NCBI GenBank assembly: GCA_037043015.1
Contig: JAWJUS010000012.1
Location: 40,001-104,000 of the forward strand
Length of the DNA stretch: 64,000 nt
Reading direction: 5' to 3'
Source of the DNA: Bryum argenteum
Taxonomy: Eukaryota > Streptophyta > Bryopsida > Bryales > Bryaceae
The notes under the pieces were generated by a model that had not been told where the DNA came from, searched no databases, and worked only from the letters and a program-made list of their open reading frames with translations. A program made the position numbers and the translations under genes. Of this stretch, positions 22,757 to 33,169 are shown in pieces; position 1 is the stretch's first letter, and each line of letters begins with the position of its first letter.

Positions 22757-23013
22757 TGTGAGTTAACCTCTCTGTTTTCAATGTAGTTTTATAAAATGAA
22801 ATTAAAAAAAATTTAAATAGATTAAAAAAAAATAAAAAAATATCTATAGCGATATAGAATTAAGATCAGTACAATAATAAAAAACTTATTCATTCAAAAA
22901 TTTTATATTATTTAGTAAATTATGAAGTTTATTAATTAAAAAGTTTATTAGTTAATTAAAAACGTTTTTTGAATTAATTTGTAATTTATATTCTAGATTT
23001 TTAGGAGAAAAAA

Positions 23014-23112
23014 ATGACATCAATTTCAGACAGTCAAATTATTGTAGCTCTTGTTAGTGCTTTTATAACAGGTATTTTAGCATTAAGATTAGCTAAAAAT
23101 TTATATCAATAA
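23014..23112 (+). CDS. psaM: photosystem I subunit XII (PsaM)
   Basis: Single-helix photosystem I subunit, kept in plastids of algae, bryophytes and gymnosperms but lost in angiosperms. The 32-aa product [20 protein letters not shown] to LAKNLYQ is clear. A TAGGAGAA ribosome-binding site lies 7 nt before the ATG. A GC-rich hairpin follows at 23147-23177. Confidence 0.95.
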   Translation: MTSISDSQIIVALVSAFITGILALRLAKNLYQ

Positions 23113-23146
23113 TTTGATTAAGTTCTATTTTTTTTGTAAAAAAATA

Positions 23147-23177
23147 GCCTGGCCAGTACCAGTATCTGGCTAGGCTC
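23147..23177 (+). terminator. hairpin after psaM
   Basis: Arms AGCCTGGCCAG and CTGGCTAGGCT (one G-U type mismatch) around a 9-nt loop, 34 bp after psaM. A conventional plastid 3' stem-loop. Confidence 0.65.
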
Positions 23178-23366
23178 AAATAAATAAAATAAAAGATCTG
23201 CTTAAATTGAAAAAAAAACTATTTTAATAAATTTTTGAATATATTTATTTACGAAAATAAAATTTTCTATTTTTTATAAATATATGCAGAAATAAAATAG
23301 TACACATAATTTAATATTATTATTATCTAGACTTCTACTTCTACAGCGTGTTATTATTTTTTAGCT

Positions 23367-23453
23367 GGAGAGATGGCCGAGTGGTTTAAAGCGATGGATT
23401 GCTAATCCGTTGTACATTTTTTTGTACCGAGGGTTCGAATCCCTCTCTCTCCT
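23367..23453 (+). tRNA. trnS-GCU: tRNA-Ser (GCU)
   Basis: Class II tRNA: acceptor GGAGAGA/TCTCTCC, D-arm GGCCGAGTGG, anticodon loop TTGCTAA (GCU), variable arm TTGTAC...GTACCGA, T-arm GAGGGTTCGAATCCCTC. Confidence 0.95.
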
Positions 23454-23563
23454 TTAACTAAAACTTTTAAAAATAAAAAAAATTTTATTATTTATTTCAT
23501 TATTTTTTTCTTAAATTTTAGATTTATTTTTTTATTTAAATATTATGTTATATATGTATGAAA

Positions 23564-23725
<162 letters not shown>

Positions 23726-23796
23726 TTAATTTTTTTTAATAAAAAAACAAATTTTTATTTTTAAATTTTTTTCTTTTGACGTTTAAATCGAAATCA

Positions 23797-23914
23797 TGGA
23801 GAAAGGAGGATTTGAACCCCCTTATCATAAAAATGAAATAAATCTACAATAATTTTTGAAATTTTAAAATAAATACATTAAAATAAATACAATTAACCAC
23901 TTTGCCATTTCTCC
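23797..23914 (-). pseudogene. tRNA-like relic (class II, Ser-like) with disrupted anticodon region
   Basis: The minus strand has perfectly paired acceptor ends (GGAGAAA/TTTCTCC), a D-arm-like TGGCAAAGTGGTTAA, and a canonical T-arm GGGGG-TTCAAAT-CCTCC, spaced as in a tRNA. The stretch between D- and T-arms is about 70 nt of A/T, with a 14-bp tandem duplication (TGTATTTATTTTAA twice), and shows no obvious anticodon stem. The ends resemble trnS-GCU nearby, so a duplicated and decayed serine tRNA is my best guess. A tRNA with an unusual insertion cannot be excluded. Confidence 0.6.
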
Positions 23915-24159
23915 GATACCTAAAAAATTAATTAAATTATTAAATTAAAATTTTATTACTTTATTTACATAAAATTAATTTTATTAATAAAATAAAAATA
24001 AAATAAAAATATTTTATATTTATAAAAATATAAAGTAAAAAAATATTAATATAAATATATTATACGTATATTAAGACGAAAGTGAAAAAATCACTTCCGT
24101 CCTGAAATTAGAATAAAAGAAAAAACAACAAAAAATTTTAAATTCTATAAATAAAAAAT

Positions 24160-24336
24160 TTATCTAAAACTTACAGAAGCTTGCCAAACAAAAGCTAAAA
24201 GAAAGAAAAATACAGGAATAATCGGCATTACATCTACAATTGGATCAAAAATAGCGTAAGCTTCAGGTAATTTAGCCAAAATGATACCATTCAAATGAAA
24301 TGCGTTATCTAAATAAATATTAAACATAGTTAGCAT
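24160..24336 (-). CDS. psbK: photosystem II protein K
   Basis: Small photosystem II subunit near CP43. The 58-aa precursor [20 protein letters not shown] continues with the mature-type [21 protein letters not shown] and one membrane helix ending [10 protein letters not shown]. The mature protein normally begins at KLPEAY after a short cleaved leader. A GGAG motif is 8 nt before the start on the minus strand. Another in-frame ATG lies three codons in. Confidence 0.95.
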   Translation of the reverse strand: MLTMFNIYLDNAFHLNGIILAKLPEAYAIFDPIVDVMPIIPVFFFLLAFVWQASVSFR

Positions 24337-24484
24337 TTATGTTCTCCAATAAAAAATTATTATAATGATTTAATAACAAATGAAAAAATTTTCATTAGTT
24401 AATAAAAAAAGCTCTTCTGTATATCTTACTATAGGTTTTATTAGTATCAAATATATTTTATATTTTTAATAATAGTAGTCGTTT

Positions 24485-24576
24485 TATTTTGTCAATCGCT
24501 TTATTTATTTTTTTACTCAAATCAAACAATACTGTTTGATTTGAGTAAAAAAATAAATAAAGCGATTGACAAAATA
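24485..24576. repeat. large near-loopless palindrome between psbK and trnQ
   Basis: 44-bp perfect arms (24485-24528 and 24533-24576) with a 4-nt loop. It sits in the divergent gap between psbK (minus) and trnQ (plus), so it is not simply a shared 3' end. Each arm carries a TTGACA hexamer pointing outward (24490-24495 minus; 24566-24571 plus), but I see no good -10 partner at normal spacing. Confidence 0.85.
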
Positions 24577-24609
24577 TTAATATAAGTATTTACTTATATT
24601 GTCTATTTA

Positions 24610-24681
24610 TGGGGCGTGGCCAAGTGGTAAGGCAGCAGGTTTTGATCCTGATATTCGGAGGTTCGAACCCTTCCGTCCCAG
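24610..24681 (+). tRNA. trnQ-UUG: tRNA-Gln (UUG)
   Basis: Acceptor TGGGGCG/CGTCCCA, D-arm GGCCAAGTGGTAAGGC, anticodon loop TTTTGAT (UUG), T-arm GGAGGTTCGAACCCTTCC. Starts 33 bp after the palindrome at 24485-24576. Confidence 0.95.
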
Positions 24682-24898
24682 ATTAACTATTTATAAAAGT
24701 ATTTATAATAAATAAATAAATAAGAAACTATATAAAAAAATTATTTCTATTATTAATAATTTATAATATATTGTATTAGAAATACTATATTATGACAATT
24801 AAATAAATATGGCAAGGGATATTTCTATCGTGTAAAATAAAAAAAGATTACATTATTTTATTAAAATATTTATTGAAAGTTATAAAGAGACTATATTT

Positions 24899-26431
24899 AT
24901 GAAATTAGCTTATTGGATGTATGCTGGACCTGCTCACATTGGAACTCTTCGTGTAGCCAGTTCTTTTAAAAATGTTCATGCTATTATGCATGCTCCTTTA
25001 GGAGATGATTATTTTAATGTAATGCGTTCAATGCTAGAAAGAGAAAGAGATTTTACTCCTGTAACAGCTAGTATAGTTGATCGTCATGTATTAGCACGTG
25101 GATCTCAAGAAAAAGTAGTTGATAATATAACGCGGAAAGACAAAGAAGAACGCCCAGATTTAATTGTTTTAACACCTACATGTACTTCTAGTATTTTACA
25201 AGAAGATTTACAAAATTTTGTTGATAGAGCTTCTATAACTTCAAATTCAGATGTTATTCTGGCTGATGTAAATCATTACCGAGTTAATGAGCTTCAAGCG
25301 GCAGATAGAACTTTAGAACAAGTAATTCGCTATTATTTAGAAAAAGCTCGTCGACAAGGAACATTAGATCAATCTATAACAAAAGAACCTTCAGCAAACA
25401 TTATTGGAATTTTTACACTAGGTTTTCACAATCAACATGATTATCGTGAATTGAAGCGCTTATTACAAGATTTGAATATTAAAATAAATAAAGTAATTCC
25501 TGAAGGTGGTTCTGTAAAAGATCTTCAAGACTTACCAAAAGCTTGGTTTAATTTAGTTCCATATCGTGAAGTAGGTTTAATGACAGCTATTTATTTAGAA
25601 AAAAATTTTGGAATGCCATACGTATCTATTACACCTATGGGAATTGTGGATATAGCTGAATGTATTCGACAAATTCAAAAACATGTAAATAATTTAGTTT
25701 CTAATGAAAAATTTAATTATGAACCTTATATTGATCAGCAAACAAGGTTTGTTTCTCAAGCTGCTTGGTTTTCACGTTCTATTGACTGCCAAAATTTAAC
25801 AGGAAAAAAAGCCGTTGTTTTTGGTGATGCAACCCATGCCGCTTCAATAACTAAAATTCTTGCTCGAGAAATGGGAATTCGTGTTAGTTGCACAGGTACT
25901 TATTGTAAACACGATGCAGAATGGTTTAAAGAACAAGTACAAGGATTTTGCGATGAAATATTAATTACAGATGATCATACTAAAGTAGGCGATATGATTG
26001 CTCGAATTGAACCATCTGCAATATTTGGTACTCAAATGGAACGTCATATTGGTAAACGTCTTGATATTCCCTGTGGAGTTATTTCTTCACCAGTTCATAT
26101 TCAAAATTTTCCTTTAGGATATCGTCCTTTTTTAGGCTACGAAGGTACTAATCAAATTGCTGATCTAGTTTATAATTCTTTTACTTTAGGTATGGAAGAT
26201 CATCTTTTAGAAATTTTTGGTGGTCATGATACAAAAGAAGTAATTACAAAATCATTATCAACAGATACTGATTTGACTTGGAATTATGAAAGTCAATTAG
26301 AATTAAATAAAATACCTGGATTTGTTAGAGGTAAAATTAAAAGAAATACTGAAAAATTTGCACGTCAAAATAATGTGACAAATATTACTGTTGATATAAT
26401 GTATGCAGCCAAAGAAGCTTTAAGTGCTTAA
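24899..26431 (+). CDS. chlB: light-independent protochlorophyllide reductase subunit B
   Basis: With ChlN it forms the catalytic core of dark-operative protochlorophyllide reductase, which lets the plant make chlorophyll in darkness; it is lost in angiosperms. The 510-aa product keeps Cys95 (LTPTCTSS) and Asp36 (PLGDDYF), the residues ChlB contributes to the shared iron-sulphur cluster. The C-terminal half has the conserved [20 protein letters not shown]. No internal stops are seen. It lies between trnQ and trnK, as in other bryophytes. It implies ChlN and ChlL elsewhere in this plastome. Confidence 0.97.
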   Translation: MKLAYWMYAGPAHIGTLRVASSFKNVHAIMHAPLGDDYFNVMRSMLERERDFTPVTASIVDRHVLARGSQEKVVDNITRKDKEERPDLIVLTPTCTSSILQEDLQNFVDRASITSNSDVILADVNHYRVNELQAADRTLEQVIRYYLEKARRQGTLDQSITKEPSANIIGIFTLGFHNQHDYRELKRLLQDLNIKINKVIPEGGSVKDLQDLPKAWFNLVPYREVGLMTAIYLEKNFGMPYVSITPMGIVDIAECIRQIQKHVNNLVSNEKFNYEPYIDQQTRFVSQAAWFSRSIDCQNLTGKKAVVFGDATHAASITKILAREMGIRVSCTGTYCKHDAEWFKEQVQGFCDEILITDDHTKVGDMIARIEPSAIFGTQMERHIGKRLDIPCGVISSPVHIQNFPLGYRPFLGYEGTNQIADLVYNSFTLGMEDHLLEIFGGHDTKEVITKSLSTDTDLTWNYESQLELNKIPGFVRGKIKRNTEKFARQNNVTNITVDIMYAAKEALSA

Positions 26432-26574
26432 ATGTTTTTGAATTTGCTTTTTATTAAAAAAAATTCAATATTTTTAGGAGTAATTGAAAAAGATATATAT
26501 ACATATTTTTTTATAAAAATACTTTTGTGAAAAAATATTTAAAGATTAAAGCAATAGTTTATAAGGAGCAAAAA

Positions 26575-26646
26575 AAAACTCATGCTAATTTTTATTAAAT
26601 TTTTTTAGCTAACTAAAAAAATTTAATAAAAATTAGCATAAGTTTT
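26575..26646. repeat. large hairpin between chlB and the 57-codon ORF
   Basis: 34-bp arms (26575-26608 and 26613-26646) with one mismatch and a 4-nt loop. It starts 143 bp after chlB and ends 33 bp before the small ORF, so it could be the chlB 3' end or the ORF's leader structure. Confidence 0.75.
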
Positions 26647-26679
26647 GAACAAATTTAATTTAAAATTTAGGAGAAGTTT

Positions 26680-26853
26680 ATGAATCCCATTTTTTCTTTT
26701 ATTCAGTTATTTTTTTATTACCCTGTTTTTTTCTGTTCATTATATATTTATTTAGTTTTTTTTCTTCCAATTAAAAATATAATTAATATTACCAATATAT
26801 TTTCTTTTTTTTCTAATTTTCTAAAAAAAAAATTTGATTTTTTTAAAAAATAA
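26680..26853 (+). CDS. hypothetical 57-aa hydrophobic protein
   Basis: I do not recognise this protein. The frame runs ATG to TAA and starts MNPIFSFIQLFFYYPVFF. It is rich in Phe, Ile, Tyr and Leu, with one likely membrane segment over about residues 5-32 and a Lys-rich end (FLKKKFDFFKK). A strong ribosome-binding site, TTTAGGAGAAG, lies 6-7 nt before the ATG, as for the real psaM and psbK genes nearby. A hairpin at 26869-26904 follows it like a terminator. Together these suggest a real small gene of the kind that adds a subunit to a thylakoid complex, but an A/T-rich chance ORF or a relic is possible. Confidence 0.5.
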   Translation: MNPIFSFIQLFFYYPVFFCSLYIYLVFFLPIKNIINITNIFSFFSNFLKKKFDFFKK

Positions 26854-26868
26854 TTTTAAAATGCTAAA

Positions 26869-26904
26869 TTTTTTTGTTACTTTAAATTTTAGAGTAACAA
26901 AAAA
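26869..26904 (+). terminator. hairpin after the 57-codon ORF
   Basis: Arms TTTTTGTTACT and AGTAACAAAAA, with partial pairing inside, about 15 bp after the ORF stop. Placed where a 3' stem-loop of that ORF would be. Confidence 0.5.
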
Positions 26905-26971
26905 AACTTAGTGTTTAAATTAAATTAAATAATTAAAACAAATAAAATGTATATTTTTTGTCAATATTGCA

Positions 26972-27000
26972 TTGACAAGAAAAACTTATTGACATATAAT
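26972..27000 (+). promoter_or_regulatory. bacterial-type promoter upstream of trnK
   Basis: Perfect consensus TTGACA (26972-26977), 17-bp spacer and TATAAT (26995-27000), ending 93 bp before trnK. A second TTGACA abuts the -10 box. Confidence 0.8.
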
Positions 27001-27130
27001 AAATTTAATATTTTTTGATACTTGATTAATTTTATTATTAATTCTATTAAAAAATTTTATTTAAAAAGTAGTTTATTTTAATAAAAAAAATAAGGGTTGC
27101 TAACTCAATGGTAGAGTACTCGGCTTTTAA

Positions 27131-29395
27131 GTGCGACTAAAGAATTTTATACATTTAGATGAAATAAAAAATTCATCCAAACTATTGACAAAGGTTTGTA
27201 AAACTACGACTAATCTCAAAAAGAAATTTGCCAGAAAAAATAGCATGTCGTTTTTATTTTTAAGTCAAAAAATTAATGGATAAAGCTAAATTGCTTGAAT
27301 TAAAAGTAAAACCAGAAGAACGAGCTTCTATTCAAAAAATATATTTTGAATTCTTTTTATTAATTAAAAAGTTAAAATAAAATTAATAGTCAATATAAAA
27401 GAGGTTTAATCTTATACTTATTATAAGATTCTTTTTACTAAAAATAGATCCTAAAATAAAAAAAAATGTAAAAAAATAACAAGTTTGCTGACTAAATTAA
27501 AAAAAATTTAAGTCAGAAGAGCAATCAAAATTTTTCAAGATAAATTAACTTTATTTCTTAAAATGTTTAAATTTATTTCAATAGATTGCACTATGTATCA
27601 TTTTATATTTTAAGAGGTTGTTTAAATGAGAAACACAGCAGAAATTTTGCAAAAGATAGAAAAATTAGATAAAAATAAAAAAAAAGTTATATGGCAACAA
27701 CGTTTTTTATACCCACTTTTATTTCAAGACGATCTTTATGCAATTGCTTATAATCGTCTTTTTAATAAAATAAAGTTAAAAAAAAAAGAAAATTCTAATT
27801 TAAATGAATATTTTAGTTTTTTAACATTAAAACGTTTGATTAATAGAATACGCCGAACTAAAAAAAATCAAAAATTAAATAAAAACTACAATAAATTACT
27901 TAATAATAATTATAATAACAAATTTTATTTTAAAGTAATTCAAGAAGGTTTTGCCATAATTTTAGAAATTTTTTTTTCTGTGCAATTAGAAAACTCTTTT
28001 ATAAAAAATTTTACTAAATGGAATAATTCTCAATCTATTCACTCTGTATTTCCTTTTATAGAAGATCATTTTTTACATTCTAATTACATTTTAAATGCAA
28101 AAATACCTCATTTTTTGCATCCAGAAATTTTAATCCGAATTTTTCGTCGACGCATACAAGATGCTTCTTTTTCTCACTTATTACGATTAATAACGCATAG
28201 AAATAAAAAATTAATTATTTTAAATGACAATTTTTTTTTTTCTCAAAAAGAAATTACTAAGTTATCAATATTTTTGTGGCATTATTATATTCATGAACTA
28301 GAATTCTTTTTAATTAATCAATGGAAAAATTTTAACTATTTCAAATCTTTATCATATTTGACTTTACTTGATAAAAGATGTTGTAGTAAAAAAATAAAGC
28401 ATATTTTTAATGATATTTTCTGGATAAAATTACAATTTTTTTTTTATAAAAAAAAAATGTTTTTTCATTATATAAGATATGAAAATAATTATGTTGTAGC
28501 AATAAAAAGTTCTAATTATTTAGCAGAAAAATGGAATTTTTTTCTTTTTAAATTTTGGCATTATTATTTTTACTATTTATTTAAACCTTATAGAATAAAT
28601 ATAAAAAAACTGTCTAAAAGCTGTTTTTCTTTTTTAGGTTACCTTTTTGGTATTCAAATAAAAAAAGTTTTAATTAAAATTAAAATGATACATTATTTAA
28701 AAAAAACATATATTATAAAAAAAGAACTTTATTCTATTACTCAAATATCATCTTTAATTGAATTATTAGCCAAAGAGAAATTTTGTAATATGTTAGGACA
28801 CCCAACAAGTAAATTAGCTTGGACAACTTTAACAGATGACGAAATTTTTAATCGTTTTGATCAAATTTGGAAAAATTTTTTTTATTATTACAGTGGATGC
28901 AAAAATAAAAAAAATTTATATCAAGTACAATATATATTACGATTTTCTTGTGCTAAAACTTTAGCTTGTAAACATAAAACCACTATACGTTATGTTTGGA
29001 ACAAATATAGTTCAAGTTTTTTTGCAAAATCTCTTTTTTTTAAAAAGCAAGAATTAATTAATTTGAAATTTTTTAAACTATATCCATCTATAAAAAAAAT
29101 TTGGTATTTTGATATAATTCAAATAAATTATTTAGCAAAATTATTGCAAAAAAAAAATACTAATAATTAAAATACTTAATAATAATTATTTTAATTAATG
29201 AAAATAAATATTTGCTAAAATGAGTAATTTAATAATAGTACAAATAAAAAAATTACCCATAAATTTTTTAATAAAATAAAATGATTACATAGAGAAAGCC
29301 GTGTGCAATAAAAATTGCAAGCACGGTTTGGGAAGAGATGTTTTTTTTTTCTTCAATTTTATTAAAACAAGAAAAATAAATTCATCGACTTTCAT
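27131..29395 (+). other. group II intron of trnK, containing matK
   Basis: Starts GTGCG and ends TTCAT. Domain V (GAAAGCCGTGTGC ... GCACGGTTTGG) is at about 29294-29329. MatK, encoded inside it, is the presumed maturase for this and related introns. Confidence 0.9.
27626..29170 (+). CDS. matK: intron maturase K
   Basis: The only maturase gene in the window, encoded in the trnK intron and thought to help splice plastid group IIA introns. The 514-aa product starts MRNTAEILQKIEKLDKNKKK. It contains the typical IWQQRFLYPLLFQDDLYAIAYN block. The C-terminal domain X is present (HPTSKLAWTTLTDDEIFNRF, YILRFSCAKTLACKHKTTIR). The reverse-transcriptase part is degenerate, as is normal for MatK. The start is an ATG 17 nt after AGAGGTTG. 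The frame is open throughout despite a very high Lys/Phe/Asn content. Confidence 0.95.
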   Translation: MRNTAEILQKIEKLDKNKKKVIWQQRFLYPLLFQDDLYAIAYNRLFNKIKLKKKENSNLNEYFSFLTLKRLINRIRRTKKNQKLNKNYNKLLNNNYNNKFYFKVIQEGFAIILEIFFSVQLENSFIKNFTKWNNSQSIHSVFPFIEDHFLHSNYILNAKIPHFLHPEILIRIFRRRIQDASFSHLLRLITHRNKKLIILNDNFFFSQKEITKLSIFLWHYYIHELEFFLINQWKNFNYFKSLSYLTLLDKRCCSKKIKHIFNDIFWIKLQFFFYKKKMFFHYIRYENNYVVAIKSSNYLAEKWNFFLFKFWHYYFYYLFKPYRINIKKLSKSCFSFLGYLFGIQIKKVLIKIKMIHYLKKTYIIKKELYSITQISSLIELLAKEKFCNMLGHPTSKLAWTTLTDDEIFNRFDQIWKNFFYYYSGCKNKKNLYQVQYILRFSCAKTLACKHKTTIRYVWNKYSSSFFAKSLFFKKQELINLKFFKLYPSIKKIWYFDIIQINYLAKLLQKKNTNN

Positions 29396-29589
29396 CCGAC
29401 GAGTTCCGGGTTCGAGCCCCGGGCAACCCATTTTAATACAACTTACATTAATAATTTTTACTAAAAAATCGTGTTAAATATTTTTTATTTTGCGAAATAA
29501 ATTTATAATCATTTACTTAATAGTGAACAATACATTTAATTTAAATAATTTTCTATTTCACGAATAAATAATTTCATTTTAAAGAACAG

Positions 29590-29621
29590 TTGACATAATA
29601 ATGTATTTTGTGTAATACTAT
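29590..29621 (+). promoter_or_regulatory. psbA promoter
   Basis: TTGACA at 29590-29595, then a 17-bp spacer to TAATAC (29613-29618), which overlaps a TACTAT element ending at 29621. It ends 62 bp before the psbA ATG. Position and -35 box match the conserved plastid psbA promoter. Confidence 0.75.
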
Positions 29622-29623
29622 AG

Positions 29624-30745
<1,122 letters not shown>

Positions 30746-30800
30746 TATTTTGTTATAATTTTATTCTTATAAATTTATACAAAATAGGATAACAACTTAA

Positions 30801-30843
30801 AAAATAATGACCTTAGGAACTAAAATCCTAAGGTCATTATTTT
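30801..30843 (+). terminator. psbA 3' stem-loop
   Basis: 18-bp perfect arms (30801-30818 and 30826-30843; core ATGACCTTAGGA/TCCTAAGGTCAT) with a 7-nt loop, followed by T-rich sequence, 55 bp after the psbA stop. Confidence 0.85.
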
Positions 30844-30873
30844 TCATTTAATAAAAATTAATAAGTTAAAAAA

Positions 30874-30949
30874 GGCGGACGTGGCCAAGTGGATTAAGGC
30901 AGTGGATTGTGGATCCACCATGCGCGGGTTCAATTCCCGTCGTTCGCCC
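30874..30949 (+). tRNA. trnH-GUG: tRNA-His (GUG)
   Basis: Acceptor GGCGGAC/GTTCGCC, D-arm GGCCAAGTGGATTAAGGC, anticodon loop TTGTGGA (GUG), T-arm GCGGGTTCAATTCCCGT. On the same strand as psbA. Confidence 0.95.
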
Positions 30950-31237
30950 ATTAAAATTTTTAGTATTTTTTTTTATAAATAATAAAAGTTTTTTAATTTT
31001 ATTTATATTAGTTGACGAAACCTTTTGTTTATGTCATTATAAATAAAATAACATAAATATATTAAATAAAATTCCACATAAAAAAACTATTAAAATTTAA
31101 TTTTAGGTAGAATAATAATTCTAGCAAACTTTTTTATAATTAAAAAATAAAAAAATTTAAAATTTTAAAGTTATTTATTTAAATTTGTATATAAAAATCT
31201 AGTTATTATAAAGTTTTAGCTAACTGCTGTAAAGAAA

Positions 31238-33169
31238 ATGAAACAAGAATTATCAAAAAACAAATACTTATTTAAAAGATTAAAATTAGAAGAAATAAAA
31301 AACCCTCAATATTTTTTTGAAATATTAACCGAATCTAATTTAGTTAAATTTCTAATTAAAATTTTTTTTAACAAAGAAAATTTTATTAAACTTTTTGACT
31401 TTCGAATTATTAGTTCATTAATTTTGCGTGATTTAAATAGTTCAAAAATTAATAAAAGTTCAATATTTAATACTTTTTTATTACTTATCTTATCAATTTT
31501 TTTATATCGTTTAAGTAGTAAAAATATTATTGAAAAAAAATATTTAAGTTTAGTTAAAATAGTTTCTGGACAAATAAATTATTATAAATATAAAGAAAAA
31601 AAGTTAAAAGAAACCTTCAATAAAAAAAACATTTCAACTTTTACGCGTCAGTCTCTCTCCGAAAATTTTGATTTAAAAAAAAAAACACAATATTCTATTA
31701 TTAAACCAAATTTAAAAAAAAAACTTTCTTTTATACCTGCATACAATAAAATTTTAATTGAAAACTCAGAATGGTGGAAACTTTGGATTATAAAAGAAAT
31801 TCTGCCTAGTTGGAAAATATCTGCCAATTCGATAAAAAAAGTTGACAATTTATTAAAAAAAAAAAATATAAATGATTTAAAATACTTTTTTAAATTTTAT
31901 ATAACTAATATACTTTGTCAAAATTATGATTGGGAAAAAAAATTTGATTCTTTTTTTGTTGAAAATTTACAAAAAAAAAATTTAAAATCAATTAAAAATA
32001 AAAAAGTATTCGAAGATACTTTACTTCTTCAAATATTTTCTGATTTTTGTGAAAAATTAATTTTTGAAGTAGAAAATCCTTTAAAATTAAATAATTTTAA
32101 TTCAACAATTATTAATTTAGAAAACAATACTAATTATAATTTTAAATTATTTTTTTCAATTCCAATATGTTATAAAAAAAAAAATATTAAACAATTTTAT
32201 TTAGTAAAAAACAATTTAATTCAAACTTTAAAATTTTGGGGTGAATCAGATCCAATTATTGCAAAATCTTATTTTTTAATAAAAAAAAAAGGATGGTTTT
32301 TTTTTAATAATTATGCTGAATTTTATATATGGCAGTTTTATAAAAAAAATTTATTTAAATACAAAAATACTTTAAAGAAAATTGAAATTGATAACAACAA
32401 ATTAGATATAAAATTATTTAAATTAAAATCGTTATATAAAAAAAAAAGTTTAAATAAAATTGAAACTAATTTTAATTTTATTAAATCAAACACATTTTTT
32501 TTGAAATGGCTTTTAGATAAAAAAAAATTAAATAATAAAAATATTAAACAAATTATTACTCCAATAAATTGCAATATAGTTTTTTTAAATAAAAGTAAAA
32601 AAAACATAACAAAGTCAAATTTCTTTTTTTTTAAAAATAAACAAAATTTAAAATTAAGTTATAATATTTTTTCAAGTTTTTTATCTATAGATGAACTAAA
32701 TATTGCTTCTTTTATTACTAAAAAATATAAAAAAAATTTCCGAGGAATTAAAAAGCAAAAAAATATTTTTTTTAGAGATTTTCCAAAACCAGATAATTTT
32801 AGATTAGTTTTTTTATGGAAACTTAAAAAAAATTATAAAAATTTAAATTCTTTTATTTTTTTAGATTATGCTTATAAAATTATTTACAAAAAAAAAAATA
32901 ATATAAAAAAATTAATTTCGTTAGAAGAGTGCAAATCCGCAAAAAATATTTTTTATTTATTATGGTTTTTTATTTATAAAAATATAAGTCTTACTAATAA
33001 TAATAAAATTTTAAAATACAATAAAATTTTATTTTTTCAAAAAAACTATTTTGTAGATTTAGCTATGTTGTTAAATAACTTAAATTTATTATTAATTAAA
33101 TATAATTTATATTCTACTAAAATTATTAGTTCTACTTTAAATTATAAAAATAAAAAAATTCTAAATTAA
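31238..33169 (+). CDS. ycf2: ycf2, N-terminal open part (643 codons)
   Basis: Ycf2 is a very large essential plastid protein with an AAA-ATPase-like C-terminal domain, implicated in protein import. This ORF starts MKQELSKNKYLFKRLKLEEI and has the conserved ESNLVKFLIKIFFNKENFIKLFDFRIISSLILRDL near its N-terminus, so its identity as the ycf2 start is good. It becomes extremely Lys/Asn/Phe-rich and stops at 33169. The next 1.4 kb is closed in all frames, and the C-terminal part reopens at 34612. The full 31238-37902 span, about 6.7 kb, matches an intact bryophyte ycf2. The gene is therefore broken, mis-assembled in homopolymers, or rescued in some unseen way. Confidence 0.8.
   Translation: MKQELSKNKYLFKRLKLEEIKNPQYFFEILTESNLVKFLIKIFFNKENFIKLFDFRIISSLILRDLNSSKINKSSIFNTFLLLILSIFLYRLSSKNIIEKKYLSLVKIVSGQINYYKYKEKKLKETFNKKNISTFTRQSLSENFDLKKKTQYSIIKPNLKKKLSFIPAYNKILIENSEWWKLWIIKEILPSWKISANSIKKVDNLLKKKNINDLKYFFKFYITNILCQNYDWEKKFDSFFVENLQKKNLKSIKNKKVFEDTLLLQIFSDFCEKLIFEVENPLKLNNFNSTIINLENNTNYNFKLFFSIPICYKKKNIKQFYLVKNNLIQTLKFWGESDPIIAKSYFLIKKKGWFFFNNYAEFYIWQFYKKNLFKYKNTLKKIEIDNNKLDIKLFKLKSLYKKKSLNKIETNFNFIKSNTFFLKWLLDKKKLNNKNIKQIITPINCNIVFLNKSKKNITKSNFFFFKNKQNLKLSYNIFSSFLSIDELNIASFITKKYKKNFRGIKKQKNIFFRDFPKPDNFRLVFLWKLKKNYKNLNSFIFLDYAYKIIYKKKNNIKKLISLEECKSAKNIFYLLWFFIYKNISLTNNNKILKYNKILFFQKNYFVDLAMLLNNLNLLLIKYNLYSTKIISSTLNYKNKKILN

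Larger units (their letters stand above)
27094..29430 (+). tRNA. trnK-UUU: tRNA-Lys (UUU), split by an intron that holds matK
   Basis: The 5' exon is 27094-27130 (GGGTTGCTAACTCAATGGTA to CGGCTTTTAA, anticodon UUU). The 3' exon is 29396-29430 (CCGACGAGTTCCGGG to GCAACCCA). The acceptor pairs GGGTTGC/GCAACCC. The 2265-bp group II intron contains matK, as in nearly all land plants. Confidence 0.96.
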
